Below are positions 1 to 9,552 of a DNA stretch of 64,000 nt, piece after piece. The notes beneath the pieces are model-generated. The model was given only the letters and a program-made list of their open reading frames with translations. It was not told where the DNA came from and made no database searches. Source of the DNA: Chlamydiota bacterium (GTDB lineage: Bacteria; Chlamydiota; Chlamydiia; Chlamydiales; Rhabdochlamydiaceae); the NCBI GenBank assembly GCA_021772335.1, contig JAJFMD010000007.1, forward strand, positions 310,001 through 374,000. Direction: 5' to 3'. How positions within the stretch are numbered: position 1 is the stretch's first letter; every line of letters begins with the position of its first letter. The position numbers were made by a program, and so were the translations under genes.

Positions 1-1436
1 TTGATCTGCCTTTTAATGCGATTCGAAACTCGCATTAATTCATAAATTCCGTGACGCCCTTTATAGCCTGAATCAAAACAAGCTTCGCATCCTTTACCTG
101 AATGGAGTTGATCACACTCTTCTGGATTGAGCCCAATCTCTAGAAGCTCTTCTTCAGAAGGAGTATAAGCATAGCGGCAATGGGAGCAAATCGTTCGCAC
201 TAATCTCTGCGCTAGCACAGCGACAACTGAAGAGGAAAGCAAATAAGGCTCAATACCCATATCAACTAAGCGCGTTAAAGCCGAAGGAGCATCATTGGTA
301 TGGAGTGTGCTTAGAACAAGATGTCCTGTTAATGATGACTGAATCGCAATTTCAGCAGTTTCTGGATCGCGTATCTCACCGATCATAATTACATCAGGAT
401 CTTGGCGCAAAATATGACGCAGACCACGTGCAAAAGTAAGCTCGATCTTAGGATTCACACCAATTTGAGCAATCCCTGGCAATTTATACTCAACAGGATC
501 TTCAATCGTCATGATATTCGCTTCAGAACTATTAATTTCAGAAAGTGCGCTATAAAGCGTTGTAGTTTTACCACTACCAGTTGGTCCTGTGACAAGAATG
601 ATCCCTTCAGTTAATGAAGAAAAATATCTAATCTGTTTGAGAAGCTCATCACGAATTCCGATATGTTCAAGACCAAGCACAATATTCCCCTTATCAAGGA
701 TACGCAAAACAACACGTTCACCATATACAATAGGAATAGTACTCACGCGAAAATCAATCTCTCTACCTGAAAGACGCAATTTTATACGTCCATCTTGAGG
801 AAGTCTATGCTCAGCGATATCGAGCTGAGCCATAACTTTAATACGAGTAATTAGTTGAGATTGATACTCTTTGGCAGGCGAGTGCCTCTGTTGTAGCACA
901 CCATCAATGCGATACCGTACTTTCAATCCTAATTCTCTAGGTTCAAAATGTATGTCAGAAGCTCCTTGTTGAATCGCTTCACGCAAAATCATATTGAGCA
1001 TTTGAATCACTGGAGAATCGACATTCTCATCTAGAAGATCGTAACCATCACTCTCAGAACGCAGATCAATAATTCCCGAATTTCCGATTTTAGCAATCGC
1101 TTCTGCTGCTGCATCTTGCTTTTGTTGATAGCACTGCTCAATGGCCAATTCAAGATGCTCTTGAGAAACAAGGATTTCTTTTAAAGAAAGCTCTGTCAAA
1201 CAACGGAGGTTTTCTAACGATTTTAGGTCGAAGGGGTTTGCGACAGCAACAACTAGAGTATCTCCATTTTGTTCGAGCGGGAGCAATCGATGCATTTTGC
1301 AAAATTGATAAGTAACTTTTTGGATCTGATTTTTTACAAAATCATATTGAGATAAATCCGTTGCAATTGCCAATCCAAAACGATTGGCAATGAGCTTGAG
1401 ATTTTCCTGATCTGAGAGAGTCGAATCAATAATCAC
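1..1436 (-). CDS. gspE: Type II secretion ATPase GspE (3' end outside the window)
   Basis: Cytoplasmic hexameric ATPase that powers pseudopilus assembly in type II secretion. I translated this frame directly; 478 codons are present and the C-terminus lies beyond position 1. Walker A (GPTGSGKT) is at residues 284-291. A tetracysteine zinc site typical of GspE/PilB ATPases is visible as C417/C420 (CSHC) and C450/C453 (CEAC). The frame opens with GTG at 1436, which overlaps the end of gspD by 11 nt; the next in-frame ATG is about 50 codons later and would cut the N-terminal domain, so the GTG start with translational coupling to gspD is preferred. The order (unknown gene, gspD, gspE) matches what I recall of the Chlamydia gsp cluster, so gspF/gspG may lie just left of the window. 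Family assignment is firm; the start is less so. Confidence 0.95.
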   Translation of the reverse strand, partial: MIIDSTLSDQENLKLIANRFGLAIATDLSQYDFVKNQIQKVTYQFCKMHRLLPLEQNGDTLVVAVANPFDLKSLENLRCLTELSLKEILVSQEHLELAIEQCYQQKQDAAAEAIAKIGNSGIIDLRSESDGYDLLDENVDSPVIQMLNMILREAIQQGASDIHFEPRELGLKVRYRIDGVLQQRHSPAKEYQSQLITRIKVMAQLDIAEHRLPQDGRIKLRLSGREIDFRVSTIPIVYGERVVLRILDKGNIVLGLEHIGIRDELLKQIRYFSSLTEGIILVTGPTGSGKTTTLYSALSEINSSEANIMTIEDPVEYKLPGIAQIGVNPKIELTFARGLRHILRQDPDVIMIGEIRDPETAEIAIQSSLTGHLVLSTLHTNDAPSALTRLVDMGIEPYLLSSSVVAVLAQRLVRTICSHCRYAYTPSEEELLEIGLNPEECDQLHSGKGCEACFDSGYKGRHGIYELMRVSNRIKRQI

Positions 1437-3750
1437 TAGTAAAAAAGAATTTTAAGCTTTCTTGGAAAAATTTCTTGCGCTCTTTTTTGCGCGCTTCTAC
1501 AAGGCGTTCTAAAAAGGGAGGGATATCACCAGGTCTCTTACGCAGCTCTTCATTTCGAATACGCTCAAGTTCGTCACGTGAATCCACAACAATTTTTGGA
1601 GTAATAAAAATAAACATTTCGGTGTTATCTGAGGTCATGCGTGTTGAGCCAAACAATTTCCCAATTCCGGGAATCTCACCTAAAAATGGGATCTTATCTT
1701 GTTCACTACGGGCTGCTTTGCGTCGCAATCCCCCTAAAATGACTGTTTGTCCATCTGTAACACGCACCTCATTTTCAACTTTGCGAGTATCGACATCCGG
1801 CTGATCAGCACTGCCTGATCTTGGCTTAATTGTTTGAAAAGAGATATCCGTTTTCAAAGTGATAAAACCTTTAGTCTCTTCGTCATCATCGCAAAAATCG
1901 GGCATATGCACGGTAGGTGTGAAGGTAATCGTAATTCCATATTGCTGACGACTAAATGATTTTATAAAAGTAAGATCTTTATTTGTATCAACAGGAGCCG
2001 CTCCATTATTAATCGAAATTTCCTCCGAAATTGCAATCTGAGCTGTTGTTTGATTCACAGTGATCACGGAAGGAGCTGCATTGAGCTGAACATCATCCTG
2101 TGTCATCAAAAAGCTGTACATAATATCGAAGGCAGGGAAATTTTTCGATTTTTCGCCTTTAAAAAAGAATTCGAAAACTCCTTTGCCCATTGGAGCAAAA
2201 AGCCCTTCAAATGAAACTCCATTTTTTTCATTACCAAGTTTAAGCAAGTTCATCCCAAAGCTATTTTGATTACTTAGCCTACGCTCAAATAAAAGCACTT
2301 CGATTTGAACCATCTTCTTTGGAACATCTAAGCGGCGCAAAATCTCGCGGATACGAGGATAGGTGTCTCGACGCACCACCATCATTAGATTTCCAGTTTT
2401 TGGATCAGGAATAAAATGATCAATTCCTTGTTCAATTTCTAATCGTGCACTCATGCCAGGATTAAGCGGCTGAGGAGCAACAACTAGAGGAGCGTTTGTT
2501 TCATAGCCGTCAAATGTTCGTCCTCTTTGGCTTTGAGCGTGAAAATTGACATCTACATTCTCATGTGAATCTTCAGAAGGAACAGTCAATAGAGAGATAT
2601 AAACCTTTTCAAGCATTTCAGCGAGATCAGCAGGATCACTATGCTTACACGCATAAATAAAAATCGCATTTTCACACGGATCGAGAAGTTGTTCTTCTGT
2701 TTCGCGCACAATTTTTTCTGCACGGTCCACAATTGATTGTTGACCAATAAGGACGATGGCATTGCCTTGAGAGAGAGAATAGACAACAAGTCCATCTGGA
2801 TCGTTTTTTCCAAAAGTCGATCGAGAGCGTTCTTGGCTTTCACCGAAAAATGTCATTAAGACTCTTTCCATCTCTTTAGGAGGAATTTTAGCAACAGGGA
2901 CTACTCTAGCAATTTTTCCTTTTTGCTCTTCCCAAACCATGTTGTACATTGACAGTAACTTATCGATCTCATCTCGTGAAGAAACGATCGCAATTTTCCC
3001 ACCAACATGATAAACAAAGGTTTGCTTAGAATCAGAAAAACGTTCGAAAAATTGAAAGACCCCTTTCGTTTGTTCGGGAAGGGGCGCAAAGACATACATA
3101 ATCCGTGCATCATTTGGAGCGAGATGTAAATGCTCAGGTCGTGAGCATATTTGCGTCACCGCAGCAAGATCTTGCTTTAAGATGTAGAGCTGTCTCGCAT
3201 AGGTATTGAGTTTTTTTACGCCAACGCCGTTATGTAACAAAACCAATTCAAGTACATCTTGCCAAGATTCGCGCGGAATAGGAATACTCGAATGCATGTT
3301 GAGTTTAAATGAGGCCATCTCAGGAGGAATGATATAGAGATAATCATTTGCTCCATATTCCATAATAAGATGAGCTAAAGTCGTTTCTTCCTGATCCCAA
3401 AGTGCATAGCCCTCACTTTCCTTTTTTGTTTCATCGATTGAGCTCTCATGCCAATGCGCTTCAACATCAACTATTTTTTTCTTAACATCATTCACTTGTA
3501 TAAGAAGCTGCTTAAACTCCTTTTCATTGCCCCCTTTCTCGCTAAGCTCTTGAGCGTGTCTATAGCTATCGGACAGCTGAGCTCTTAAATCAGCAAGCTC
3601 CTTATTGACCTGTTCTAAAACAACTTCAATTTCTTTTTCGCTACGAGTCCCTCTCTCTGAAGCTACGCGCCTTTTTTCCTCAATAGTTTGAGCCGGCAAA
3701 TTTCCGCATATGCAAAGAATAGAAAGACAAATGGTGGCTGATTTTTTCAT
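1426..3750 (-). CDS. gspD: Type II secretion outer-membrane secretin GspD
   Basis: Forms the outer-membrane channel of the type II secretion system. The 774-residue product begins with a signal peptide (MKKSATICLSILCICG, then LPAQT as a likely cleavage region). A charged, Glu/Lys-rich segment follows at about residues 25-110 that should form coiled coil and is not standard in GspD. Ring-building N-domain repeats come next, then the secretin domain in roughly the last 300 residues. The secretin signature near the C-terminus (IPFLGEIPGIGKLFGS, then EMFIFITPKIV) is clear. It starts at an ATG 10 nt after the upstream gene and overlaps gspE by 11 nt, so the three genes form one operon. The short tail after the secretin domain (KKERKKFFQESLKFFF) is basic and hydrophobic; no pilotin-binding motif is recognisable. 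Confidence 0.95.
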   Translation of the reverse strand: MKKSATICLSILCICGNLPAQTIEEKRRVASERGTRSEKEIEVVLEQVNKELADLRAQLSDSYRHAQELSEKGGNEKEFKQLLIQVNDVKKKIVDVEAHWHESSIDETKKESEGYALWDQEETTLAHLIMEYGANDYLYIIPPEMASFKLNMHSSIPIPRESWQDVLELVLLHNGVGVKKLNTYARQLYILKQDLAAVTQICSRPEHLHLAPNDARIMYVFAPLPEQTKGVFQFFERFSDSKQTFVYHVGGKIAIVSSRDEIDKLLSMYNMVWEEQKGKIARVVPVAKIPPKEMERVLMTFFGESQERSRSTFGKNDPDGLVVYSLSQGNAIVLIGQQSIVDRAEKIVRETEEQLLDPCENAIFIYACKHSDPADLAEMLEKVYISLLTVPSEDSHENVDVNFHAQSQRGRTFDGYETNAPLVVAPQPLNPGMSARLEIEQGIDHFIPDPKTGNLMMVVRRDTYPRIREILRRLDVPKKMVQIEVLLFERRLSNQNSFGMNLLKLGNEKNGVSFEGLFAPMGKGVFEFFFKGEKSKNFPAFDIMYSFLMTQDDVQLNAAPSVITVNQTTAQIAISEEISINNGAAPVDTNKDLTFIKSFSRQQYGITITFTPTVHMPDFCDDDEETKGFITLKTDISFQTIKPRSGSADQPDVDTRKVENEVRVTDGQTVILGGLRRKAARSEQDKIPFLGEIPGIGKLFGSTRMTSDNTEMFIFITPKIVVDSRDELERIRNEELRKRPGDIPPFLERLVEARKKERKKFFQESLKFFFTSDY

Positions 3751-3760
3751 AATGTCTTAT

Positions 3761-5017
3761 TTACCTTCGCTTTATATGGTCATCAGTGTGTTTATCAGCT
3801 GCGATTGGGAATTGAAATTCTTGCATCGCTGTTCTCATCGAATCAAATAGGTGCGCTGTTAATATCCATTGGCCTTCGCTCTTAGAAAGACCATCAAAAA
3901 TCAAAAGCTCTCCTTTTAATTTTCCAGCAATAAAGTCATCAATCTCATCTAACTTACGCAAATGTCTCCACGTGTCTTCCTCTTTAAGCAACCAGTCACC
4001 ACTTTTGATCAACATGCGTTTATTGCCTAACCGACAACTGATCTGCTTAGCTGTGCGCATTTTTGTTTGGAAAAACAACTCTTCCAACTGATAGTTCGGT
4101 TTAATAGACGGAGGAGCCGTGAGCTTAATACGCACAGGATGAAAGCCTGATGAATCCCATATCGTCAAATCCATTGAGCGCGCAGAGATGTTAGTGACTT
4201 GAGCAAGGGGTTTATTTGCATCACTCTCTTCAATATCAATGGCATTCCAAGAAGAACCATTCCACAAAAGATAATCATCTTTAGAAAGAAAATAACTCTC
4301 TCTCTGATCTAAGTATGTCACTTCAAGTTTGTTGCAATTAGTGTTCTTTGCTCCATAATTCTCTAAAAAAAGGTCGCGCCCTAAATACACAGCTTCTTTT
4401 AACGGCTTAATACAAAGAGACATACTTTGAGATTTTTCAGCTTTAGCATCCACAGTAGCTTCTCGATCTTTGATAATAAACTGCATTTTTTCATCAACTG
4501 CAATCTGATTTTCGCTAGGGGCTATATGCATGCTTACATCGAGTAGAACACTATTTCGATCGAGAATAAAAGGACAAAAACTCAAAGAAGTTGGTTCATT
4601 AGAAAACCGCCATGATCCCTCAAGGCCTTCTTCCAAAGCAAGATACACTTGTTCTCCATTAGCAACTAGAACCTTTTCCTGACTACACCGCAATGCAAGC
4701 AAAACCTGAGAATCAAGAGCTTGCGCATCGGGACGACTATTTCGTCCTAGGATAAAAATTTCTCGAGAAAGATTAGGTATTGACTGAGCAATCTTATCAT
4801 TTTTTAAGGAGAGCATTCCATCGATTACTGCCTGATGTGTCGGGATAACATTAAGCCCTTTTTTTTCTATTGCAAAACTAGCTGGAGCGCTAACTTTAGA
4901 CATATGGTGAAATGAAAGCACAACACTGCCTACAATCATTAAAAGTAAGGGAATCGCTTTTTGATGATAGGTAAGCACATCATCAATGATCAGCTCATCA
5001 CGAGTGGCAATAATCAA
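3761..5017 (-). CDS. Membrane-anchored protein of unknown function upstream of gspD
   Basis: I do not recognise a family. The product (up to 418 residues) has one hydrophobic segment near the N-terminus (IPLLLMIVGSVVLSF, about residues 22-36) after a short cytoplasmic head, then a large soluble, presumably periplasmic part rich in beta-strand-like sequence. That topology and its position first in the gspD-gspE operon are what a GspC-type link between secretin and inner-membrane platform would show, but I see no GspC homology region or PDZ domain, so this is only inference. It occupies the place of the uncharacterised gene before gspD that I recall in Chlamydia (CT573). The longest frame opens with TTG at 5017; GTG at codon 14 or ATG at codon 27 are alternatives, the latter falling inside the membrane segment. 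No strong ribosome-binding site was found for any of them. Confidence 0.75.
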   Translation of the reverse strand: MIIATRDELIIDDVLTYHQKAIPLLLMIVGSVVLSFHHMSKVSAPASFAIEKKGLNVIPTHQAVIDGMLSLKNDKIAQSIPNLSREIFILGRNSRPDAQALDSQVLLALRCSQEKVLVANGEQVYLALEEGLEGSWRFSNEPTSLSFCPFILDRNSVLLDVSMHIAPSENQIAVDEKMQFIIKDREATVDAKAEKSQSMSLCIKPLKEAVYLGRDLFLENYGAKNTNCNKLEVTYLDQRESYFLSKDDYLLWNGSSWNAIDIEESDANKPLAQVTNISARSMDLTIWDSSGFHPVRIKLTAPPSIKPNYQLEELFFQTKMRTAKQISCRLGNKRMLIKSGDWLLKEEDTWRHLRKLDEIDDFIAGKLKGELLIFDGLSKSEGQWILTAHLFDSMRTAMQEFQFPIAADKHTDDHIKRR

Positions 5018-5320
5018 ATGTCAAATCACTTAGTTGAATTTAAATAGGTAGAATGATTTTAGCAGAATTTTATGTTTCATCCTAACAGAAATTCCAAAAA
5101 GAAAGCCCCTTTTAATTAAAACCAGAAAATATTAATTATAGAGCATGCTATAGCAATGATAACTAAATTAATTTCGATATTAATCAAGAAGTATTGCAAA
5201 AAAATGAATATATTATTTAAATTGAAAGAAAGAAAGGAATCTTTGGTCTATTCAAGCATTTGGCGCTTGGCTAAAGATGGAATTGATTAAATTTTTGGCT
5301 GCAAGGGAAGGTAGACTATT
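5018..5320. other. AT-rich intergenic region between divergent genes
   Basis: This 303-bp stretch separates the leftward gsp operon from a rightward small membrane gene, so it must hold promoters for both. It is strongly AT-rich with many short A and T runs. I could not pick a convincing -35/-10 pair in either direction. A 28-codon open frame (5204-5290) lies inside it but has no ribosome-binding site. No RNA gene or repeat was recognised. Confidence 0.5.
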
Positions 5321-5698
5321 ATGGATGAAAAAAAAGGTAAGCAAGGTCTTTCTGTTAGAGAGATAGAAGGTTTTGCAAAAAAATATTCATTTGAAGTGAT
5401 CTTTGTGATTGTCTTCATTTTTGCCTGTTTCTTCAGCTTTGTGTTTTTTGGCCCAGGATGGGGTGTGACAGCGGCCAGTATTGGCGGTATTATCGGGGTC
5501 TTTTTACCAAAAAAGATAGAAGGATTAGCAAAAAAATCCTTTGCTTTTCTCTATAAGCAAGAAAAAATTACGCAGCTTATTCTCGCTATAGTATTGATCA
5601 TTTTATCGATCTTTCTACCCCCATTGATTTTCTTAGTCATCGGGTTGCACTCAGGAATAATGCTACACCATATTGCTCTAGGACCCAGAGGAAGCTAA
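5321..5698 (+). CDS. Small integral membrane protein of unknown function
   Basis: A 125-residue protein with a short charged N-terminus followed by hydrophobic segments at about residues 28-46 and 50-64, a basic cytoplasmic-type linker (PKKIEGLAKKSF), and another hydrophobic stretch at about 86-112. The first pair is joined by a Gly-rich turn (FFGPGWGVTAASIGG). I do not recognise the family. It stands alone on the plus strand, ending 2 nt before the convergent neighbour. A purine-rich stretch (AAGGGAAGG) lies about 11 nt before the ATG and could serve as ribosome-binding site. Base composition is AT-rich like its surroundings. Length, membrane pattern and clean start support a real gene; function is open. 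Confidence 0.65.
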   Translation: MDEKKGKQGLSVREIEGFAKKYSFEVIFVIVFIFACFFSFVFFGPGWGVTAASIGGIIGVFLPKKIEGLAKKSFAFLYKQEKITQLILAIVLIILSIFLPPLIFLVIGLHSGIMLHHIALGPRGS

Positions 5699-5700
5699 GC

Positions 5701-6465
5701 TTACCTTGCTCCTCCAGCTTGCATTAAATGGTTCTTGCGATATTTAGCGTAGTCTCTGAGTAGAATTTGTCTATTAAAATTCTGCTCCATGGCAACATAA
5801 GCTAGGTGGCGATGCTTATCAACCTGCTGATTTGCATCTTTCCAACCAGCATCCGCCTCAATTTTATCCCAAGCTAAAAACTCTCCTTGTAAAGAGCCCT
5901 CTTTTCTAGATAACATTGCTATCCTTAACAGGTTAAACGAATAAAGCACATGCCCATAATCAGAATCTTGAGAACGCTTAGTCCAAAAATCATGATCGCC
6001 ATCCATGCTCTGCTTTAATAACTGAGAACTTTGCAAAGCTTGAGAATATTCATTTTTTTCGAGAAGTAGGCTTATCTGAGCAAATTCAGCATGATAGGGG
6101 AGATCTTTTGAAATCTTTTTTAGAGCCATTTCTGCAATGGGCCTATCAGAAGATAGAGAGTGTGACTGAAGCAACTTCTGAGCAATCAGAGGGTAATACT
6201 TACTTTGTAAAGAAGGGAGAGCGTGTAAAATGGAAATTAACTGACTAAACTGAGCATCTTTCCCAGCATTCAATGTTTTTGACCATTTATTGAAAAGTTG
6301 CTCAGCGAGCAAACTCTTATTAAAACTACGATTGCGACCTTTTTCCAAGCTATAATAAAGAACAAAAGTCATTAAAAACATTGAGAGTAGAGCCAAAGAA
6401 AGCTTTTTAGTGTTTTTCTCTAGCCAAACTAAGCATTTGACTTGAAACGTAGGATTATCACTCAT
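5701..6465 (-). CDS. Membrane-anchored protein with helical repeats, unknown function
   Basis: I start this gene at the ATG at 6465 (MSDNPTF...), because an AGGTG ribosome-binding site lies 7 nt upstream; the open frame continues 5 codons further to a TTG that would place that site inside the gene. The 254-residue product has one transmembrane segment at about residues 23-40 (LALLSMFLMTFVLYYSL) after a positively charged head, giving a large domain outside the cytoplasm. The rest is predominantly helical with Leu/Ala-rich repeats (for example LAEQLFNKW, ALQSSQLLKQ) reminiscent of tetratricopeptide proteins, but no repeat is clear enough to name. It is transcribed leftward alone, 69 nt downstream of the copper ATPase gene, and may be cotranscribed with it. 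Function unknown. Confidence 0.75.
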   Translation of the reverse strand: MSDNPTFQVKCLVWLEKNTKKLSLALLSMFLMTFVLYYSLEKGRNRSFNKSLLAEQLFNKWSKTLNAGKDAQFSQLISILHALPSLQSKYYPLIAQKLLQSHSLSSDRPIAEMALKKISKDLPYHAEFAQISLLLEKNEYSQALQSSQLLKQSMDGDHDFWTKRSQDSDYGHVLYSFNLLRIAMLSRKEGSLQGEFLAWDKIEADAGWKDANQQVDKHRHLAYVAMEQNFNRQILLRDYAKYRKNHLMQAGGAR

Positions 6466-6534
6466 TATATTGCACCTCAATCAACTAAAAAAGATTAAAA
6501 CTCTAGCAAATATGCCGAATTATGGCCATGTGAT

Positions 6535-8601
6535 TTATAGTTTCAAGCGTGTCAATCGCAATGCATTAATAATCACGGAGATCGAACTTACTGTCATCGC
6601 TGCACTTGCGATCATAGGGTTGAGAGTAATTCCTGAAATTGGATAAAGCAAACCAGCTGCTATCGGAATACTTAAGACGTTGTAGACAAAGGCTAAAAAC
6701 AGATTTTGTTTGATATTTTTTTTCATTGCTCGGCTTAAGAAATAGGCGCTATAAATACCGCGTAGGTCTCCTTTAACTAAGACAATTTCTGCGCTTTCAA
6801 CTGCTATATCAGTTCCCGTACCCATAGCAATGCCAATATCAGCCTGAGCTAGGGCAGGAGCATCATTAATTCCATCACCAGCCATACCAACAATTTTGCC
6901 CTGCTGCTGCGTTTTTTTAACAATTTCCTGTTTCATATCAGGAAGCACTTCCGCTTCAAAATGATCAAAATGCAGTTGCTGGGAGACGCCTTCGGCAACT
7001 CCTCTTCGATCACCCGTCGCCATAATCACAGAAATATTGGCGCGGTGGAGCAAATCAACTGCCTCAAATGTTGAAGGCTTAATAGGATCAGATATTGCAA
7101 AAGCCCCAATAATCTTTCCTTCTTCGGCAATAAACACTAAGCTTTTTCCTTCTGTTTCTTCTTTCTCGACAAAAGCTTCGACAGGCTCTAAGGAAACCTT
7201 TTGATCTTTCATAAAAGTCATGCTGCCAAGCAAAACCTTTTTTTTGTTAATTTTTCCACTGATACCAAGCCCTGCATGTGTATTGAAATCTGTCACGCTT
7301 TCTTCATAGCCCTTCTCTCCGGCTTGAACAATTGCTTTAGAAATAGGATGAATACTTTGACTTGCCAATGCAGCACTTAGCTTAAGCATTTCTGTTTCGT
7401 TCTCAAATGCGACTTTTTCTGTTACTTGAGGTTTCCCTTCAGTTAACGTCCCGGTCTTATCGACAACTAATGCATTGATCTTTGACATAGCCTCTAATGC
7501 TTCTGCATTTTTGATCAAAATACCACTTTTTGCTCCCCTACCAATACCAACCATAATTGATACCGGTGTCGCCAACCCCAAAGCACAGGGGCATGCGATA
7601 ATCAATACTCCAATCGCATTCGATAAAGCAAAGGAGAAGGAAGCTCCAGCAAAAATCCAAATAGTCACCGTTGCTAAAGCGACTAAAATAACAATTGGAA
7701 CAAAGTATGCAGAGATGCGATCAACCAATTTCTGAATGGGAGCTTTACTTCGCTGTGCAGTTCTAACAAGTTCTACAATTTGAGAAAGCATTGTTTCGCT
7801 ACCCACCCTTTCAGCTCTCATCAAAATGACTCCCGTTGTATTGATCGTTCCTCCGGTAACCCAATCATCTTTACCTTTCTCAACAGGAAGAGCTTCACCT
7901 GTAACCATTGATTCATCAATCGTTGAAGCCCCCTCCGCGATCTTTCCATCAACCGGTATCTTTTCTCCTGGTTTAACTCTTAAAAGATCTCCTTTCTGAA
8001 TCTCACCTAGCAAGATGATTTCTTCCTTGCCATCACGCATAATCCATGCTTGTTTAGGAGTGAGATCAACCAATTCTCGGATCGCCTGAGATGTTCTGCC
8101 TCGAGCCTTTAATTCAAGAGCTTGTCCAAGCAGAACAAGCGTTGTAATCACTGCTGCGGCTTCAAAATAAACATGTTGCTGCTCTTCAAAAAACAGGAAA
8201 GGAACAAGGACAACAATCAAACTGAAGAAATAGGCAGAGCACACACCTAACATGATCAAAGTAAACATATTCAACCGAAGTCCTACTAAAGACTGCAAAC
8301 CGCGCTTTATTAAGACAAATCCTGATCCAAAGACGACGAATGAAGTTAAAAGCAGTTGAATCCAAACTGATCTGCCAGGACCAATCGATGTTTGCAAATG
8401 AGGAATCATCGCTATAACAAGGACAGGCAACGTCAAAATCGCACTAATCCAAAAGCGAAAAAGCATGCTGTAATATTTCACATCCTCTTTAGCCCAAACG
8501 CCACCGGCAGGCTCTAAGTCCATTCCACATTTTGGGCAGTGATCTCCCGCTTTTCCTCGCACCTCTGGGTGCATTGGACAAGTGTATTCTTCCTCTTCCA
8601 T
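6535..8601 (-). CDS. copA: Copper-translocating P1B-type ATPase
   Basis: Inner-membrane pump that exports copper using ATP. Residues 5-33 form the short heavy-metal-binding domain (YTCPMHPEV...CPKCGMDL) found at the N-terminus of many CopA/CopB pumps in place of classic CXXC ferredoxin-like domains. The transmembrane metal site is a CPC motif ([11 protein letters not shown], about residues 333-343), which selects Cu(I). The phosphorylation site DKTGT lies near residue 380, the HP motif is in SIHPISKAI, and the hinge is [10 protein letters not shown]. The 688-residue length is normal. The ATG follows an AGAGAGGAT ribosome-binding site. It is divergent from a DUF4396 gene with only 63 bp between them, an arrangement often seen in metal-resistance loci. 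No regulator gene is adjacent. Confidence 0.93.
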   Translation of the reverse strand: MEEEEYTCPMHPEVRGKAGDHCPKCGMDLEPAGGVWAKEDVKYYSMLFRFWISAILTLPVLVIAMIPHLQTSIGPGRSVWIQLLLTSFVVFGSGFVLIKRGLQSLVGLRLNMFTLIMLGVCSAYFFSLIVVLVPFLFFEEQQHVYFEAAAVITTLVLLGQALELKARGRTSQAIRELVDLTPKQAWIMRDGKEEIILLGEIQKGDLLRVKPGEKIPVDGKIAEGASTIDESMVTGEALPVEKGKDDWVTGGTINTTGVILMRAERVGSETMLSQIVELVRTAQRSKAPIQKLVDRISAYFVPIVILVALATVTIWIFAGASFSFALSNAIGVLIIACPCALGLATPVSIMVGIGRGAKSGILIKNAEALEAMSKINALVVDKTGTLTEGKPQVTEKVAFENETEMLKLSAALASQSIHPISKAIVQAGEKGYEESVTDFNTHAGLGISGKINKKKVLLGSMTFMKDQKVSLEPVEAFVEKEETEGKSLVFIAEEGKIIGAFAISDPIKPSTFEAVDLLHRANISVIMATGDRRGVAEGVSQQLHFDHFEAEVLPDMKQEIVKKTQQQGKIVGMAGDGINDAPALAQADIGIAMGTGTDIAVESAEIVLVKGDLRGIYSAYFLSRAMKKNIKQNLFLAFVYNVLSIPIAAGLLYPISGITLNPMIASAAMTVSSISVIINALRLTRLKL

Positions 8602-8664
8602 ATCCTCTCTCTTTACTGAGAAACCTTTATTCCATATATATAGATTAATTGATTAAAAAAGCGA

Positions 8665-9552
8665 ATGACGATGCTAAGTGGAATCCTATTACTTTGGTAC
8701 ATCCTCACTGCAGGATCTCTGATCTTTGTCATCTATGACCAGTTAACCAATACTCCTTCCTTAAGAATTATGACCATTGCGTGGGCTTTAATGATCCTAT
8801 ATAGCGGTCCTATTGGCCTATTTATCTACCTCTTATCCTGCAGACAACCCTTACCAGATACCCATGATCAGTTCATCAATACTCACTGGAAACAAACCGT
8901 TGGATCTCTGATTCATTGTGTTGCCGGTGATGCAACAGCTATCATCTTCACTGCTGCGATCCTCTATTATTTTAATCTGCCAAATGGAATTGAATTAATT
9001 TTCGAATATAGCGCGGCTTATCTCTTCGGACTTTTCATCTTTCAAGCACTTTTTATGCGCTCAATGTATCCAACTTATTTCAAAGCTGTAAGCAAGACGA
9101 TCTTTGCAGAAACGGTATCGATGAATATGGTCATGGCTGGCATGTTCCCCGTCATCGTTTATTTAAAAGCTCATTTTCCTGAAGGGAACAGTCCATTTAA
9201 TCCTCTCTTTTGGGCCATCATGTCTATAGCGACAATGGTTGGATTCCTATTTGCATATCCGATCAATTCTTGGCTCATCAGGAAAAAGGTCAAGCATGGA
9301 ATGATGTCTAAGCGTCCCAAAAAAGATATGATGAATCATATGGAGCATGAAGACCCTCCCAAAGAACAAATGACTCATGAAGAGCCTAAGATTTCTCTTT
9401 CCAAACAATTCCTTCTAATCATGACGACCTTTGCTTTTCTCATTTTCACCATTTGGATCACATCACTTTTTACACCGGTTTCTTTCACGCATTCGCAGCT
9501 GCAATCGAATGGTACACATTTTCCATCCGATCGAGCATCTGTTGATATGTAA
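8665..9552 (+). CDS. DUF4396 multi-spanning membrane protein
   Basis: A 295-residue polytopic membrane protein of the DUF4396 family, whose members are frequently found beside copper or heavy-metal pumps; biochemical function is not established. Family hallmarks visible here are HCVAGDATAII (about residues 88-98), FQALFMRSM and MNMVMAGMFPV, with about six hydrophobic spans. A His/Met/Lys-rich cytoplasmic-type stretch (HGMMSKRPKKDMMNHMEHEDPP, about residues 212-234, shown here without its flanks) could bind metal; this is inference. A final membrane helix follows. The last 68 nt overlap the 3' end of the convergent glycosyltransferase gene, so the C-terminal tail (about 22 residues) is encoded opposite another gene. 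Divergent promoter region shared with the copper ATPase suggests joint control. Confidence 0.8.
   Translation: MTMLSGILLLWYILTAGSLIFVIYDQLTNTPSLRIMTIAWALMILYSGPIGLFIYLLSCRQPLPDTHDQFINTHWKQTVGSLIHCVAGDATAIIFTAAILYYFNLPNGIELIFEYSAAYLFGLFIFQALFMRSMYPTYFKAVSKTIFAETVSMNMVMAGMFPVIVYLKAHFPEGNSPFNPLFWAIMSIATMVGFLFAYPINSWLIRKKVKHGMMSKRPKKDMMNHMEHEDPPKEQMTHEEPKISLSKQFLLIMTTFAFLIFTIWITSLFTPVSFTHSQLQSNGTHFPSDRASVDM

Noticed and set aside
1475-1804. A 109-codon plus-strand frame opposite gspD
   Set aside because: Arg/Ser-rich composition typical of the complement of a real coding frame and no start signals.
5204-5290. A 28-codon open frame in the 5.0-5.3 kb gap
   Set aside because: No ribosome-binding site, very AT-rich context and no recognisable sequence; such frames are expected by chance.
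6466-6480. TTG start five codons upstream for the membrane-anchored gene ending at 5701
   Set aside because: It would place the AGGTG ribosome-binding site inside the coding region; the downstream ATG is correctly spaced from it.
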